Assembly (NCBI RefSeq): GCF_016863555.1
Contig: NZ_BOPC01000023.1
Location: forward strand, 1-64,000
Source of the DNA: Micromonospora qiuiae
GTDB taxonomy: Bacteria; Actinomycetota; Actinomycetes; Mycobacteriales; Micromonosporaceae
DNA: 64,000 bases
Reading direction: 5' to 3'
Part shown: positions 16,933-26,401 of the stretch, piece by piece
Layout of the letters: each line of letters begins with the position of its first letter
Position numbering within the stretch: position 1 is the first letter of the stretch
The notes under the pieces: model-generated
The model's input: the letters and a program-made list of their open reading frames with translations, nothing else
Databases searched by the model: none
What the model was told of the DNA's origin: nothing
Made by a program: the position numbers and the translations under genes

Positions 16933-17494
16933 GCGCCTGGGCCTCACGCCCGCCCAGACCGTCGGGCCGTACCTGCACATCGGCCTGCATTGGCCCGACG
17001 GCCCGTACGTGGTGCCGGAGGGCACGCCCGGGGCGTGCTGGATCCGCGGCCGGATCATCGACGGCACCGGCGCGCCGGTGGTCGACGCGCTGGTGGAGAG
17101 CTGGCAGGCCGACCCGGACGGGCGCTTCGACCACCCCGACGACCCGCGTGGCGCTCGACCCTCGACGGTGCCCGGTTTCCGCGGCTTCGGCCGCTGCGAA
17201 ACCGACGCGCAGGGCCAGTACGCGCTGCTCACCGTCAAGCCGGGGGCACTGCCCACCCCTGAGGGGGAGACCGAGGCGCCGCACCTGGCCCTGTCGGTCT
17301 TCGCCCGTGGCCTGCTGCACCGCCTGGTCACCCGGGTCTACTTCCCCGACGAGGCGGGCAACGTCACCGACCCGGTGCTCCGTGGCGTCGACCCCGCTCG
17401 CCGTGGCACGCTGCTGGCGAGTCCGGCGCCGGACGGGTACCGCTTCGACATCTGCCTGCAGGGAGAGCATGAAACCGTCTTCTTCGCGGTCTGA
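16925..17494 (+). CDS. pcaG: protocatechuate 3,4-dioxygenase, alpha subunit
   Basis: Structural partner of PcaH forming the substrate pocket; shares the intradiol fold but has no iron-binding set. Family features: LTPAQTVGPYLHIGLHW at the N-terminus, GRIIDGTGAPVVDALVESWQADPDGRF, and the C-terminal SPAPDGYRFDICLQGEHETVFF. 189 aa, usual size. Its start lies inside the pcaH end (ATGAGTGA). The 3' end overlaps the start of pcaB by 26 bp. Confidence 0.94.
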   Translation: MSERLGLTPAQTVGPYLHIGLHWPDGPYVVPEGTPGACWIRGRIIDGTGAPVVDALVESWQADPDGRFDHPDDPRGARPSTVPGFRGFGRCETDAQGQYALLTVKPGALPTPEGETEAPHLALSVFARGLLHRLVTRVYFPDEAGNVTDPVLRGVDPARRGTLLASPAPDGYRFDICLQGEHETVFFAV

Positions 17495-18809
17495 GGCGCT
17501 GCTGCGCGGCCTGTCCGGCGCGGCCGACGTGGACGCCGAACTCGACGACCGTGCTCTGCTGCAGGCGATGCTGGACACCGAGGCCGCGCTGGCCCGGGCC
17601 GCCGCCGACGCCGGTCTGCTGCCCGCGTCGGTCGCCGACGAGATCGCCGAGCACTGCCACGCCGATCGGTACGACCCGGCGGCGCTCGGCGCCGCGTCCG
17701 ACGCCGCCGGCAACCCCGTCGTCCCGCTGGTGCGGGAGTTGACCGCCGCGGTCGCCGAACCGGCCCGGCCCTGGGTGCACCACGGGGCCACCAGCCAGGA
17801 CGTCCTCGACAGCGCCCTGTCGCTGGTGGTCCTCCGGGCCGCCGGCCCGCTGCTGCGCCACGTCGAGGCCGCCGCGGACGCCGCCGCCGAGCTGGCCCGG
17901 ACCCACCGCGACACCCTCATGGTCGCCCGCACCCTCGGCCAGCAGGCCGCCCCGACCACCTTCGGTCTCAAGGCGGCCGGCTGGCTGCTCGGCCTGCAGC
18001 AGGCACGGACCAGGTTGGCGCGGGCCCGCGACACCCTGCCCGCTCAGCTCGGCGGGGCGGTGGGCACCCTGGCCGGGTACGGGTCAGCCGGCCCGGAGGT
18101 GGTCGAACGCTTCGCCGCCCACCTCGGCCTGGCGGCGAGCCCGCTGCCCTGGCACACCCGCCGCCAGCCGGTGCTCGACCTCGCCGCGGCGCTCGGCGGG
18201 CTGGTCGCCGCCACCGGCAAGGTCGCGCTCGACGTCGGCCTGCTCGCCCAGACCGAGGTCGGCGAAGTCAGTGAGGGCGGGGAGGGGCGCGGCGGCTCCT
18301 CGGCCATGCCGCACAAACGCAACCCGGTCGACTCCGTCCTGGTCACCGCCGCGGCCCGGCGCGCCCCCGGGCTCGTCGGCACCCTGTTCGCCGCCGCCGG
18401 GCAGGAACACGAACGCGCCACCGGCGGCTGGCACGCCGAATGGGAACCCCTGCTCGAACTGCTGCACCTGGCCGGCGGGGCCGCCGCCCGCACCGCCCGG
18501 ATGCTGGCTGGCCTGCGCGTACACCCGGGCCGGATGCGGGCCAACCTCGACGCCAGCGGCGGCCTGCTGCTCGCCGAGGCCGTCGCCGCCCGGCTGGCGC
18601 CGGCACTGGGCCGGGCCGCCGCCCACGACCTGGTCAAGCGCGCCGCCGCCCGGCCCGGTTTCCGGGACGCCCTGCTCGCCGATGCCGACGTCCGGGCCCA
18701 CCTGTCCGCCGCCGACGTCGACGCGGCGCTGGACCCGGCCGGCTGGCTCGGCTCCGCCGGCCACCTGGTCGACCGCGCTCTCGACCTGCACCGGGACGGC
18801 ACGCGGTGA
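17469..18809 (+). CDS. pcaB: 3-carboxy-cis,cis-muconate cycloisomerase
   Basis: Lactonises 3-carboxymuconate to 4-carboxymuconolactone. Member of the fumarase/aspartase superfamily: the signature GSSAMPHKRNPV lies near residues 274-285, and the conserved helices VHHGATSQDVLDSALSL and LMVARTLGQQAAPTTFG carry the substrate-binding residues. The ATG at 17469, with GGGAGAG upstream, makes 446 aa, the typical length. It overlaps pcaG by 26 bp and pcaD by GTGA. The bacterial type II cycloisomerase assignment is supported by position between pcaG and pcaD. Confidence 0.92.
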   Translation: MKPSSSRSEALLRGLSGAADVDAELDDRALLQAMLDTEAALARAAADAGLLPASVADEIAEHCHADRYDPAALGAASDAAGNPVVPLVRELTAAVAEPARPWVHHGATSQDVLDSALSLVVLRAAGPLLRHVEAAADAAAELARTHRDTLMVARTLGQQAAPTTFGLKAAGWLLGLQQARTRLARARDTLPAQLGGAVGTLAGYGSAGPEVVERFAAHLGLAASPLPWHTRRQPVLDLAAALGGLVAATGKVALDVGLLAQTEVGEVSEGGEGRGGSSAMPHKRNPVDSVLVTAAARRAPGLVGTLFAAAGQEHERATGGWHAEWEPLLELLHLAGGAAARTARMLAGLRVHPGRMRANLDASGGLLLAEAVAARLAPALGRAAAHDLVKRAAARPGFRDALLADADVRAHLSAADVDAALDPAGWLGSAGHLVDRALDLHRDGTR

Positions 18810-19588
18810 CGGCCCGGCTGCACGCCACCGTCGACGGCCCGCCGCAGGCGCCGGTGCTGGTGCTGGGCAGTTCCCTGGGCACCACCGGCGCGATGTGGCA
18901 GCCGCAGCTCGCGGCGCTGGCCGCCCGGTTCCGCGTCGTGCGGTTCGACCACCTCGGGCATGGCGGGTCGAGCGCCCCGACCGGGCCGTACACGATCGAC
19001 CTGCTCGGCCGGAAGGTGCTGCAACTGCTCGACGAACTGGACATCGGACGGGCACACTACGCCGGACTCTCCCTCGGCGGCATGGTCGGCATGTGGCTGG
19101 CCGCGCAGGCACCCGAGCGGATCGACCGGCTCGCCCTGCTGTGCACCTCGGCCTGCCTCGGCCCGGCCGACGGCTGGCGGGCCCGGGCGGCCACCGTCCG
19201 CGCCGGCCGGCTGGACACCATCGCCGATGCCGTGGTCGAACGCTGGTTCACCCCTGCCTTCGCCGCTGCCCGGCCCGACACGGTCGCGGCCTACCGGGCC
19301 ATGCTGACCTCCACCCCGCCGGCCGGGTACGCCGGCTGCTGCGAGGCCATCGCCGGCATGGACCTGCGCGCCGATCTGGCGGCGGTACGCGCCCCGACCC
19401 TGGTGATCGGCGCCGCCGACGACCCCGCCACCCCACCGGAGCAGGCCGCCGACATCGCCCGGCGGATCCGGTCCGCGCGGCTGGTCGTGCTGGACGACGC
19501 CGCGCACCTGGCCAACGTCGAGCAGCCCGAGGCCGTGGCCCGCCTGCTGGCCGCCCACTTCGACCCGGAAGGCGGGGTGACCCCGTGA
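18806..19588 (+). CDS. pcaD: 3-oxoadipate enol-lactonase
   Basis: Alpha/beta hydrolase opening the enol-lactone to 3-oxoadipate. Triad: Ser89 in AGLSLGGMVG, an Asp in GAADDPATPPE (about 205) and His234 in DDAAHLANVEQPE. The oxyanion strand GSSLGTTGAMWQPQ near residue 21 is characteristic of PcaD. 260 aa. The GTG start overlaps the pcaB stop. In many actinobacteria PcaD is fused to PcaC as PcaL; here the two are separate genes overlapping by GTGA, so the fusion is absent. Confidence 0.9.
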   Translation: MTARLHATVDGPPQAPVLVLGSSLGTTGAMWQPQLAALAARFRVVRFDHLGHGGSSAPTGPYTIDLLGRKVLQLLDELDIGRAHYAGLSLGGMVGMWLAAQAPERIDRLALLCTSACLGPADGWRARAATVRAGRLDTIADAVVERWFTPAFAAARPDTVAAYRAMLTSTPPAGYAGCCEAIAGMDLRADLAAVRAPTLVIGAADDPATPPEQAADIARRIRSARLVVLDDAAHLANVEQPEAVARLLAAHFDPEGGVTP

Positions 19589-19965
19589 CCGACCAACAGC
19601 GACACGACGCCGGGATGACGGTCCGCCGGCAGGTGCTCGGCGACGCACACGTCGACCGGGCCGTCGCCGGCACCGACGAGTTCACCGCCGACTTCCAGGA
19701 CCTCATCACCCGGTACGCCTGGGGGGAGATCTGGACCCGCGAGGGCCTGGACCGGCGTACCCGCAGCTGCATCACCCTCGCCGTGCTGGCCACCCTGCAC
19801 CACGACGAGGAGCTGGCGATGCACGTGCGGGCCGCCCGGCGCAACGGGCTCACCTCCGCCGAGATCGGTGAGGTCCTGCTCCAGGTGGCCGTCTACGCTG
19901 GCGTACCGGCAGCCAACCGGGCCTTCAAGGTGGCCCAGGAGACCCTGCGGCAGGAGACCGAGTGA
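19585..19965 (+). CDS. pcaC: 4-carboxymuconolactone decarboxylase
   Basis: Decarboxylates 4-carboxymuconolactone to the enol-lactone substrate of PcaD. Small AhpD-like helical protein of 126 aa with the family pattern MTVRRQVLGDAHVDRA, TRYAWGEIWTREGLDRRTRS and the helix HHDEELAMHVRAARRNGLTSAEIGEVLLQ. No CxxC pair, so it is the decarboxylase rather than the peroxidase type. GTG start coupled to pcaD, and its own stop overlaps the start of the IclR gene. Confidence 0.92.
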   Translation: MTDQQRHDAGMTVRRQVLGDAHVDRAVAGTDEFTADFQDLITRYAWGEIWTREGLDRRTRSCITLAVLATLHHDEELAMHVRAARRNGLTSAEIGEVLLQVAVYAGVPAANRAFKVAQETLRQETE

Positions 19966-20744
19966 CCGACGCGGCGCGACCCGGTGAGTTCGTCCAGTCG
20001 CTGGAACGCGGCCTGGCCGTGATCCGTGCCTTCGACGCCGAACGTCCCCAGCTCACTCTCAGCGAGGTGGCCCGGGTCACCGGGCTGACCCGGGCCGCCG
20101 CCCGCCGATTCCTGCTCACCCTGGTCGAGCTGGGTTACGTGCACACCGACGGGCGGCTGTTCTCGCTGCGTCCTCGCATCCTCGACCTCGGCTACGCCTA
20201 CCTGTCCAGCCTGAGCCTGCCCGAGGTCGCCCAGCCGCACATGGAGGCGCTGGTCGCGCAGGTGCACGAGTCCTGCTCGGTGTCGGTGCTCGACGGCGAC
20301 GAGGTGGTCTACGTCGCCCGCGTACCCACCAAGCGGATCATGACCGTGGGGATCAGCGTCGGCACCCGGTTCCCCGCGTACGCGACGTCGATGGGCCGGG
20401 TGCTGCTCGCCGCGCGGCCCGCTGACTGGCTGGACGACTACCTCGCCACGGCACAACTGCGCCCGTTGACCCGGCGCACCGTCACCGACGCGGCCAAGCT
20501 GCGCGCCATCCTGACGAAGATCGCCGCCCAGGGGTACGCCATCGTCGACCAGGAACTCGAGGAGGGGCTGCGTTCGCTGGCCGCACCGATCCACGGTGAC
20601 GACGGGTCCGTCATCGCCGCGGTCAACGTCTCGGCGCACGCCAGCCGCGGCTCCTTCGAGGCGATCCGCAAGGAGCTGCTGCCTCCGCTGCTGGCCGCCG
20701 CAAAGCGCATCGAGGAGGACCTGGGCGCCGGCGCCCGCCGCTGA
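19962..20744 (+). CDS. pcaR: IclR-family regulator of the beta-ketoadipate pathway, PcaR/PobR type
   Basis: N-terminal winged helix (FVQSLERGLAVIRAFDAERPQLTLSEVARVTGLTRAAARRFLLTLVELG, residues 9-57) followed by an effector domain of the PcaR/PcaU/CatR class (GYAYLSSLSLPEVAQPHMEALVAQVHESCSVSVLDGDEVVYVARVP, ISVGTRFPAYATSMGRVLLA, GLRSLAAPIH). 260 aa. The FVQSLERGLAVI opening is diagnostic of the beta-ketoadipate regulators. Co-translated with pcaC (GTGA overlap), so the regulator rises with the enzymes. Likely ligands are protocatechuate or 3-oxoadipate; likely target the divergent promoter region at 13081-13339. Confidence 0.88.
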   Translation: MTDAARPGEFVQSLERGLAVIRAFDAERPQLTLSEVARVTGLTRAAARRFLLTLVELGYVHTDGRLFSLRPRILDLGYAYLSSLSLPEVAQPHMEALVAQVHESCSVSVLDGDEVVYVARVPTKRIMTVGISVGTRFPAYATSMGRVLLAARPADWLDDYLATAQLRPLTRRTVTDAAKLRAILTKIAAQGYAIVDQELEEGLRSLAAPIHGDDGSVIAAVNVSAHASRGSFEAIRKELLPPLLAAAKRIEEDLGAGARR

Positions 20745-20818
20745 GTCGCCTGCGGCGATCCGGGCTCGCCGCACCGTACCGCGTACCACCATGAGGGGGT
20801 GCGGGGAACGAGGACGAC

Positions 20819-22390
20819 GTGAGCGAGCTGCTGCTGATCATCACGTTGGGCGTCACCGTGCTGATCGGCACCACCATCGGCGGCCGGTACCGGGTCGCGC
20901 CGCCGGTGCTGCTCATCTGCTTCGGCGCGCTGCTGGCGCTGCTGCCGCCGTTCGCGGAGGTGGTGCTCGCCCCCGAGGTGGTGCTGGTGCTGTTCCTGCC
21001 GGCGATCCTCTACCGGGAGAGCATCGCCACCAGCCTGCGGGAGGTGCGGGCGAACTTCGTGGTCATCGCCCTGCTGGCGGTCGGGCTGGTCGGCGCCACG
21101 ATGGTGGCGGTGGCGCTGGTCGCGCAGCGGCTCGGTGTCGACCCGCCGGTGGCCTGGGTGCTCGGTGCCGCGCTCGCGCCGACCGACGCCGCGGCGGTGG
21201 CCGGTCTGGCCAAGCGGATGCCCCGGCGCCTGCTCACCACGCTGCGCGCCGAGAGTTTGATCAACGACGGCACCGCCCTGGTGCTCTTCGCCATCGCGCT
21301 CGGGCTGCTCAGCGGAGGCAAGGTACCGGGGGCCCTCGATCTCGTCGAGCGGATCGGCCTGTCGTTCCTCGGCGGCATCGCGGCCGGCGTCCTGGTCGGC
21401 GCGGTGGTGATCGGAATCCGCAGGCGGCTGGACGACCCGCTGCGGGAGGGTGCGCTCAGCGTGATCACGCCGTTCGCCGCCTTCTTCCTGGCCGACAGCA
21501 TCCACGAGAGCGGCGTGCTCGCGGTGGTGGTCGCCGGCCTGATGATCGCCTTCGCCAGCCCCCGGGTGATCCGTGCCCGGTCCCGGCTGCTGGCCCTGTC
21601 TTACTGGGACCTCACCACCTTCCTCATCAACGGCGGACTCTTCGTGCTGGTCGGGATGCAGATCCCGCGGGCGGTCCGCAGGGTCTCCAGCGTGTCGTTG
21701 ATGCGCGCCACGGTCATCGCGCTCGTCGTGGCCGGCGTGCTGGTGGCGGTGCGGATGCTCTGGCTGCACCTGACGGCGGCCGTCGCCCGGTTGGTCCACC
21801 TGCGTAAAGCCACGCGCGGCCAGCGGGTGAACTGGCGAGTGCGTACGGTCGCCGGCTGGGCCGGGTTCCGCGGCGCGGTCTCCCTCGCGGCGGCGCTCGC
21901 CGTGCCGTTGAACGCCGACGGCGGACCGGTGCGGGAGCGTGATCTGATCATCTTCTGCGTCGCGGCGGTGATCCTGCTGACCATGCTCGTGCAGGGCACC
22001 ACCCTGCCGCTGCTGATGACCTGGGCCCGGCTCCGCGGCGACCCGGAGCACAGCGGCGAGGCCCGGAGGGCGCAGGCACACGCCACCCGGGCCACGCTCG
22101 CCGCGTTGCCGGACATCGCCGACCGGATCGGAGCCGACCCGGAGGCGGTGCGGCGACTCCAGACCGAGTACGAGAGCCATCTCGGCGCCGTGCAGGCCGA
22201 GCCGGAGGGCGAGTCGGCCGCGGCCCGCGAGACCGAACGCCGGTTGCGCCTGGCCGCGCTCGAACACAAACGGCAGGAGATCACCCGGATGCGGGACACC
22301 CGGGAGATCGACGAGACGGTGCTGCGTGAGTTGCAGGCCACGCTGGACATCGAGGAAATTCGCCTGCTGGGACCGACGAGCGCCGACTGA
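20819..22390 (+). CDS. monovalent cation:H+ antiporter, CPA1 (NhaP-like) family
   Basis: Twelve or so membrane segments occupy residues 1-400, with the conserved CPA1 core: [48 protein letters not shown] (the APTDA motif with the ion-site Asp), and [16 protein letters not shown] (the ND pair). The cytoplasmic tail from about residue 400 is helical and charged. 523 aa is typical for the actinobacterial Na+/H+ antiporters. GTG start with GAGGA upstream, 74 bp after pcaR, so read-through from the pca operon is possible, but a functional link is not obvious. Confidence 0.88.
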   Translation: MSELLLIITLGVTVLIGTTIGGRYRVAPPVLLICFGALLALLPPFAEVVLAPEVVLVLFLPAILYRESIATSLREVRANFVVIALLAVGLVGATMVAVALVAQRLGVDPPVAWVLGAALAPTDAAAVAGLAKRMPRRLLTTLRAESLINDGTALVLFAIALGLLSGGKVPGALDLVERIGLSFLGGIAAGVLVGAVVIGIRRRLDDPLREGALSVITPFAAFFLADSIHESGVLAVVVAGLMIAFASPRVIRARSRLLALSYWDLTTFLINGGLFVLVGMQIPRAVRRVSSVSLMRATVIALVVAGVLVAVRMLWLHLTAAVARLVHLRKATRGQRVNWRVRTVAGWAGFRGAVSLAAALAVPLNADGGPVRERDLIIFCVAAVILLTMLVQGTTLPLLMTWARLRGDPEHSGEARRAQAHATRATLAALPDIADRIGADPEAVRRLQTEYESHLGAVQAEPEGESAAARETERRLRLAALEHKRQEITRMRDTREIDETVLRELQATLDIEEIRLLGPTSAD

Positions 22391-22408
22391 CCGGTGCCCC
22401 GCCCGCGT

Positions 22409-23632
22409 TCACCCCGTCGGCGGGGTGGCGGGCAGCGCCAGGGCGACGGTGAGGTCGAGCAGCGTACGCGGATCGCTGAGCCGCTCGCCGTAGAGCTGCC
22501 GGAGCTGACCCATCCGGTAGCGGACGGTCTGCGGGTGGACGAACAGGTCGGCGGCCACGTCGTCGCGTCGGCCCTGGTGCAACAGCCAGGAGCGCAGCGT
22601 CTCGGTGAGTCGTTCGGCGGTGGCGGCGGGCAGCGCGGCGAGGGGTTGCAGAACCCGTACCCGCAGGTCGGCGAGGGCTTCGAGGTCGGCGCTGAGCAGC
22701 AGTTCGGCGAGATGCCGTTCGGTGTCCAGCGGCTCGCCGTCCGCCGGGTGGGCGATGCCGAGTTCCACTGCCCGGGTGACCCGCCGGTAGGAGGAACTGG
22801 CCCGGATCCATGGGCGGGCGGGCCCGAGCACCGCGCGGCGCCCGTGCAGCACCCGGGCCAGTTGCCGGCGATCGCCGTGGGCGTCCGGTACGAGCACCAC
22901 CGCCGTCTCCTCGCCGGGTTCCCCGGCGGACGACTCCTCACTGCCCTCCAGGGTGCGCTCGTCCAGCAGCGCGAGGACCCCGCGCAGGTTGGCCCGGGGC
23001 AGCAGGACGACGGTGAGGGTCTTCGGCACCGCCCAGTCCGCCCGCTCGGCGCTGCGCCGCAGCACGTCCTCCGGCTCGCCGGCGAGCAGCTGCTGGGTCA
23101 GCCGTTCCAGGTTGCGCTGCCGGGCCCGGCCGACGCTGGCCAACTCGTCGGCGTGACCGGCCACGCTGGCTGCGGAAAGCTCGTCGATGTAGGCGAACAT
23201 CAGCTCGGCGAACTCGGCGACGGTGGCGGCGGGCAGCCCGATCGCCACGGTGGCGGCGGCCATCTCCCGCCAGGAGACCCGGGCGCCGACCCGGTACGCG
23301 GCCAGCAGCGCGTCCATGCTCCGGCCGGCGCGGGCCTCGCCGCTGCCCAGCGTGTACGCGGCCTCCAACGCCGGTATCAGCGGAGTGCTCGGATCGGTGG
23401 CCTGGCAGCGTTCGAGCAGTTGCAGGAAGGTGCCCAGGGCGATCTGCACCGCGTTCTCGATCTTGTCTCGCATCTGGCCGGTCAGAGCTCCGGAGTAGCT
23501 GGGCACCTCGGCCGTGATCGCGGTGATCGTCCGACCGGCTACCAGCGGTAGCCGGTCGCGCAGCTCGCGGGCGACCCGCTCGTCCAGTTCGAGGCGGGCC
23601 GCCCGATGGGTGGTCCCGGAGGATTCCGCCAC
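22409..23632 (-). CDS. PucR/CdaR-type transcriptional regulator
   Basis: The GTG at 23632, with GGAGAGA upstream, gives 407 aa. The N-terminal two-thirds are helical (AAYTLGSGEARAGRSMDALLAAYRVGARVSWREMA), followed by a GGDEF-like middle (VPKTLTVVLLPRANL...AVLGPARPWIRASSSYRRVTRAVELG) and the C-terminal PucR helix-turn-helix (LTETLRSWLLHQGRRDDVAADLFVHPQTVRYRMGQLRQLYG). This order matches the RsbT-antagonist-like/PucR group common in mycobacteria beside fatty acid desaturases. It is divergent from the reductase-desaturase pair with an 84-bp spacer and is very likely their regulator; ligand perhaps a fatty acyl compound, by inference. Confidence 0.85.
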   Translation of the reverse strand: MAESSGTTHRAARLELDERVARELRDRLPLVAGRTITAITAEVPSYSGALTGQMRDKIENAVQIALGTFLQLLERCQATDPSTPLIPALEAAYTLGSGEARAGRSMDALLAAYRVGARVSWREMAAATVAIGLPAATVAEFAELMFAYIDELSAASVAGHADELASVGRARQRNLERLTQQLLAGEPEDVLRRSAERADWAVPKTLTVVLLPRANLRGVLALLDERTLEGSEESSAGEPGEETAVVLVPDAHGDRRQLARVLHGRRAVLGPARPWIRASSSYRRVTRAVELGIAHPADGEPLDTERHLAELLLSADLEALADLRVRVLQPLAALPAATAERLTETLRSWLLHQGRRDDVAADLFVHPQTVRYRMGQLRQLYGERLSDPRTLLDLTVALALPATPPTG

Positions 23633-23716
23633 GGTTGTTCTCTCCGCACAAAAGGGGTGGATCGCTTTACCTTCGCAGGCCAAGATTCTATGCCAGCGGG
23701 CCGCGACCATCGTCGT

Positions 23717-24808
23717 ATGACCACTACCGTCCCGCGACCTCACGCATCCGGGTCCCTGCGACGTCGCCTGTGGCGGCTGGCCGAGACGGTGACCACGCCG
23801 GTGCTGCCCGGGGACTACCTCGACCTGGTCGCGCCGCTGCGGGCCGGTGCCGACCTGCGGGGCCGGATCCTCGCGGTGCGTCCGGAGACCCCGGACGCGG
23901 CGACGCTGCTGATCCGGCCAGGACGCGGCTGGCGGCCGCACGTGCCGGGGCAGTACGTGCGGCTCGGGGTCGACGTCGACGGGGTACGCCAGTGGCGGGC
24001 CTACTCGGTGACCTCCCGGCCCGGCCGGCATCCCGAGCCGATCTCGGTGACGGTCAAGGCCATCGAAGACGGCGTGGTCAGCAACCACCTCGTCCGCCGG
24101 GTGCGACCGGGCACGATCGTGCAGCTCGACCAGGCGCAGGGCGACTTCGTGCTGCCGGACCCGCCGCCGGCCCGGGTGCTGTTCCTCACCGCCGGCAGCG
24201 GCATCACCCCGGTCGCCGGGATGCTGCGTTCCGGCGCGCTGGCCGGCAGCGACGTGGTGCTGGTGCACTCGGCGCCCACCGCGACCGACGTCGTCTTCGG
24301 CGCGGAGCTCCGCGACCTCGCCGAGCGTGGCGCGATCCGGCTGGTGGAGCGGCACACCAGCGTCGAAGGGCTGCTGGACGTGACCGAACTCGACGCCCTG
24401 GTCCCCGACCACCTGGAACGGCAGACCTGGGCGTGCGGCCCGGTCGGGCTGCTCGACGCGGCCGAGGCGCACTGGTCGGCGCGGGGGTACGCGCAGCGGC
24501 TGCACACCGAGCGGTTCCGGCCCACAATCATCACCGCCGGTGACGGAGGGACGGTCACCTTCACCCGCTCGTCCGTCACCGTCACCGCAGGCGGCGCCAC
24601 CCCGCTGCTGGACGCCGGCGAGAACGCCGGTGTGCTGATGCCCTCGGGCTGCCGGATGGGCATCTGCTTCGGCTGCGTGCTGCCACTGCGTCAAGGCGCG
24701 GTCCGGGACCTGCGCAACGGGGAGTTGACCACCGCCCTGCCCGGCGACGGCGTACGCGTGCAGACCTGCGTGTCGGCTGCGGCCGGCCCATGCGAACTCG
24801 AGATCTGA
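23717..24808 (+). CDS. ferredoxin-type oxidoreductase (FAD/NAD(P)H plus 2Fe-2S), desaturase partner
   Basis: Electron donor chain in one protein: FAD domain with RAYSVTSRP (RxYS motif, about 95-103), NAD(P)H domain with LFLTAGSGITPVAGMLR and a terminal TWACGPVGLLD, and a C-terminal plant-type 2Fe-2S ferredoxin with cysteines at 312, 317, 320 and 351 (GCRMGICFGC...VQTC). 363 aa. It resembles Mycobacterium tuberculosis Rv3230c, which drives the stearoyl-CoA desaturase DesA3. The desaturase gene begins 16 bp downstream, so they form an operon. No clear ribosome-binding site precedes the ATG. Confidence 0.9.
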   Translation: MTTTVPRPHASGSLRRRLWRLAETVTTPVLPGDYLDLVAPLRAGADLRGRILAVRPETPDAATLLIRPGRGWRPHVPGQYVRLGVDVDGVRQWRAYSVTSRPGRHPEPISVTVKAIEDGVVSNHLVRRVRPGTIVQLDQAQGDFVLPDPPPARVLFLTAGSGITPVAGMLRSGALAGSDVVLVHSAPTATDVVFGAELRDLAERGAIRLVERHTSVEGLLDVTELDALVPDHLERQTWACGPVGLLDAAEAHWSARGYAQRLHTERFRPTIITAGDGGTVTFTRSSVTVTAGGATPLLDAGENAGVLMPSGCRMGICFGCVLPLRQGAVRDLRNGELTTALPGDGVRVQTCVSAAAGPCELEI

Positions 24809-24824
24809 TCGGAGAACCACCGAC

Positions 24825-25967
24825 GTGACCGTCATCCAGAAGAAGGCCACCAACCCGATCGCTCACCTGAGCGCCGAGGACATCGAAACTCTCGGCAAGG
24901 AACTCGACGCCATCCGGCAGCGGGTGATCGACACTCGGGGCGAGCGGGACGCCGCGTACATCCGCAAGGTCATCTCGACCCAGCGCAAGCTGGAGATCAG
25001 CAGCCGGGTGGTGCTGCTGTTCTCGCTGTTCCCGCCGGCTTGGATCGTCGGTACCGCAGGCCTCGCGGTGGCGAAGATCCTGGAGAACATGGAGATCGGG
25101 CACAACGTCCTGCACGGGCAGTGGGACTGGATGCGTGACCCGAAGATCCACTCGACCAGCTGGGAGTGGGACCACGCCACCCCGGCCGAGCAGTGGAAGC
25201 AGTCGCACAACGAGCTGCACCACCGCTACACCAACGTGGTCGGCAAGGACAACGATCTCGGCTACGGCATCATGCGGGTCGACGAGGACCAGCCGTGGCA
25301 CCCGGCCTACCTGGGCCAGCCGTTCTACAACTTCGTCAACGCCTGCTTCTTCGAGTACGGCGTCGCCGCGTACGACCTCGAACTGGGCAAGTACCTCAAG
25401 GAGAAGCGGCACAAGGAGCCGGAGTTCCGGGCCAGGCTCCGCGCGGCCGGCCGGAAGATCCGCCGCCAGGTTCTCAAGGACTACGTGATCCACCCGCTGC
25501 TGTCCGGGCCGTCGTTCTTCCACACCATGGCCGCGACGTTCACCGCGAACCTGATCCGCAACCTGTGGAGCCACTCGGTGATCATGTGCGGGCACTTCCC
25601 GGAGGGGGTGGAGACCTTCGAGAAGAGCTCGATCGAGGGCGAGACCCGCGGCGAGTGGTACCTGCGGCAGATGCTCGGCTCGGCCAACATCAGCGGCAGC
25701 CGGCTGATGCACATCATGACCGGCAACCTGTCGTACCAGATCGAGCACCACCTCTTCCCGGACCTGCCGAGCAACCGCTACCAGGAAATCGCCCCCGAGG
25801 TACGGGCGCTGTTCGACCGCTACGGCCTGAAGTACGTCACCGGTTCGCTGCCCCGGCAGGTCTTCTCGGCCTGGTGGAAGGTCATCCGCCTGGCCTTCCC
25901 CAACCGCCGCCAGCCGGCCACCCCTGCGGTCGACGACCAGCCGACCCCGGTGCTCGCCGCCGCCTGA
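24825..25967 (+). CDS. acyl-CoA/fatty acid desaturase, DesA3-like
   Basis: Membrane di-iron enzyme introducing a double bond in an acyl chain. The three histidine boxes are intact: HNVLH (93-97), HNELHH (128-133) and QIEHH (305-309). Hydrophobic stretches flank the first two boxes (VVLLFSLFPPAWIVGTAGLAVAKILE). 380 aa. GTG start with GGAGAACC upstream. Together with the adjoining reductase and the divergent PucR regulator it repeats the arrangement known for mycobacterial desA3 loci. Stearoyl-CoA delta-9 activity is likely but position specificity cannot be read from sequence. Confidence 0.9.
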   Translation: MTVIQKKATNPIAHLSAEDIETLGKELDAIRQRVIDTRGERDAAYIRKVISTQRKLEISSRVVLLFSLFPPAWIVGTAGLAVAKILENMEIGHNVLHGQWDWMRDPKIHSTSWEWDHATPAEQWKQSHNELHHRYTNVVGKDNDLGYGIMRVDEDQPWHPAYLGQPFYNFVNACFFEYGVAAYDLELGKYLKEKRHKEPEFRARLRAAGRKIRRQVLKDYVIHPLLSGPSFFHTMAATFTANLIRNLWSHSVIMCGHFPEGVETFEKSSIEGETRGEWYLRQMLGSANISGSRLMHIMTGNLSYQIEHHLFPDLPSNRYQEIAPEVRALFDRYGLKYVTGSLPRQVFSAWWKVIRLAFPNRRQPATPAVDDQPTPVLAAA

Positions 25968-26012
25968 GGCTCCGGAACCTTCCGCCCCGGGCGATGTCGC
26001 ACCCCGGGAGGA

Positions 26013-26189
26013 TCAGCGGCGGCTGGGGTAGTTCTGGGCTGATCGGCGGCCACGGACGAAGCCCAGCACGATCACCGCGGCCAGGGCGATGATCCCGATG
26101 ATGACCAGCCAGCGGACCGCTTCCAGCAGCAGCCCGAGCAGCACGAGGATTACGGCGATCACGCCGACGGTCCAGAGCAGGGCGCGCAT
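26013..26189 (-). CDS. small two-segment membrane protein (58 aa)
   Basis: ATG at 26189 with GGGAGG 5 nt upstream; an in-frame GTG at 26195 would place the ribosome-binding site too close. Nearly the whole protein is two hydrophobic helices (LLWTVGVIAVILVLLGLLL and WLVIIGIIALAAVIVLGFV) with a basic tail (RGRRSAQNYPSRR). Stress-type small membrane proteins of this sort are common in actinobacteria. Function unknown. Confidence 0.65.
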   Translation of the reverse strand: MRALLWTVGVIAVILVLLGLLLEAVRWLVIIGIIALAAVIVLGFVRGRRSAQNYPSRR

Positions 26190-26401
26190 CTTCACCTCCC
26201 GACCGGGCCGTCCGGCGGATCCGGACGGCTTGCCGTTCCGACCCGCAGGACGGCTTGCCGGTCCAGCTACCCGGTTCTGCCCGGATCATGTCGGGTGACC
26301 AGGGAGGACACGCTCCCGCCGGAGAACGGTGACGCACGGTTCACGGGGCATCGACGCAACGCCTATTCTGTGCCCCGACCGCAATCGCCGGAAGGGGCCG
26401 C

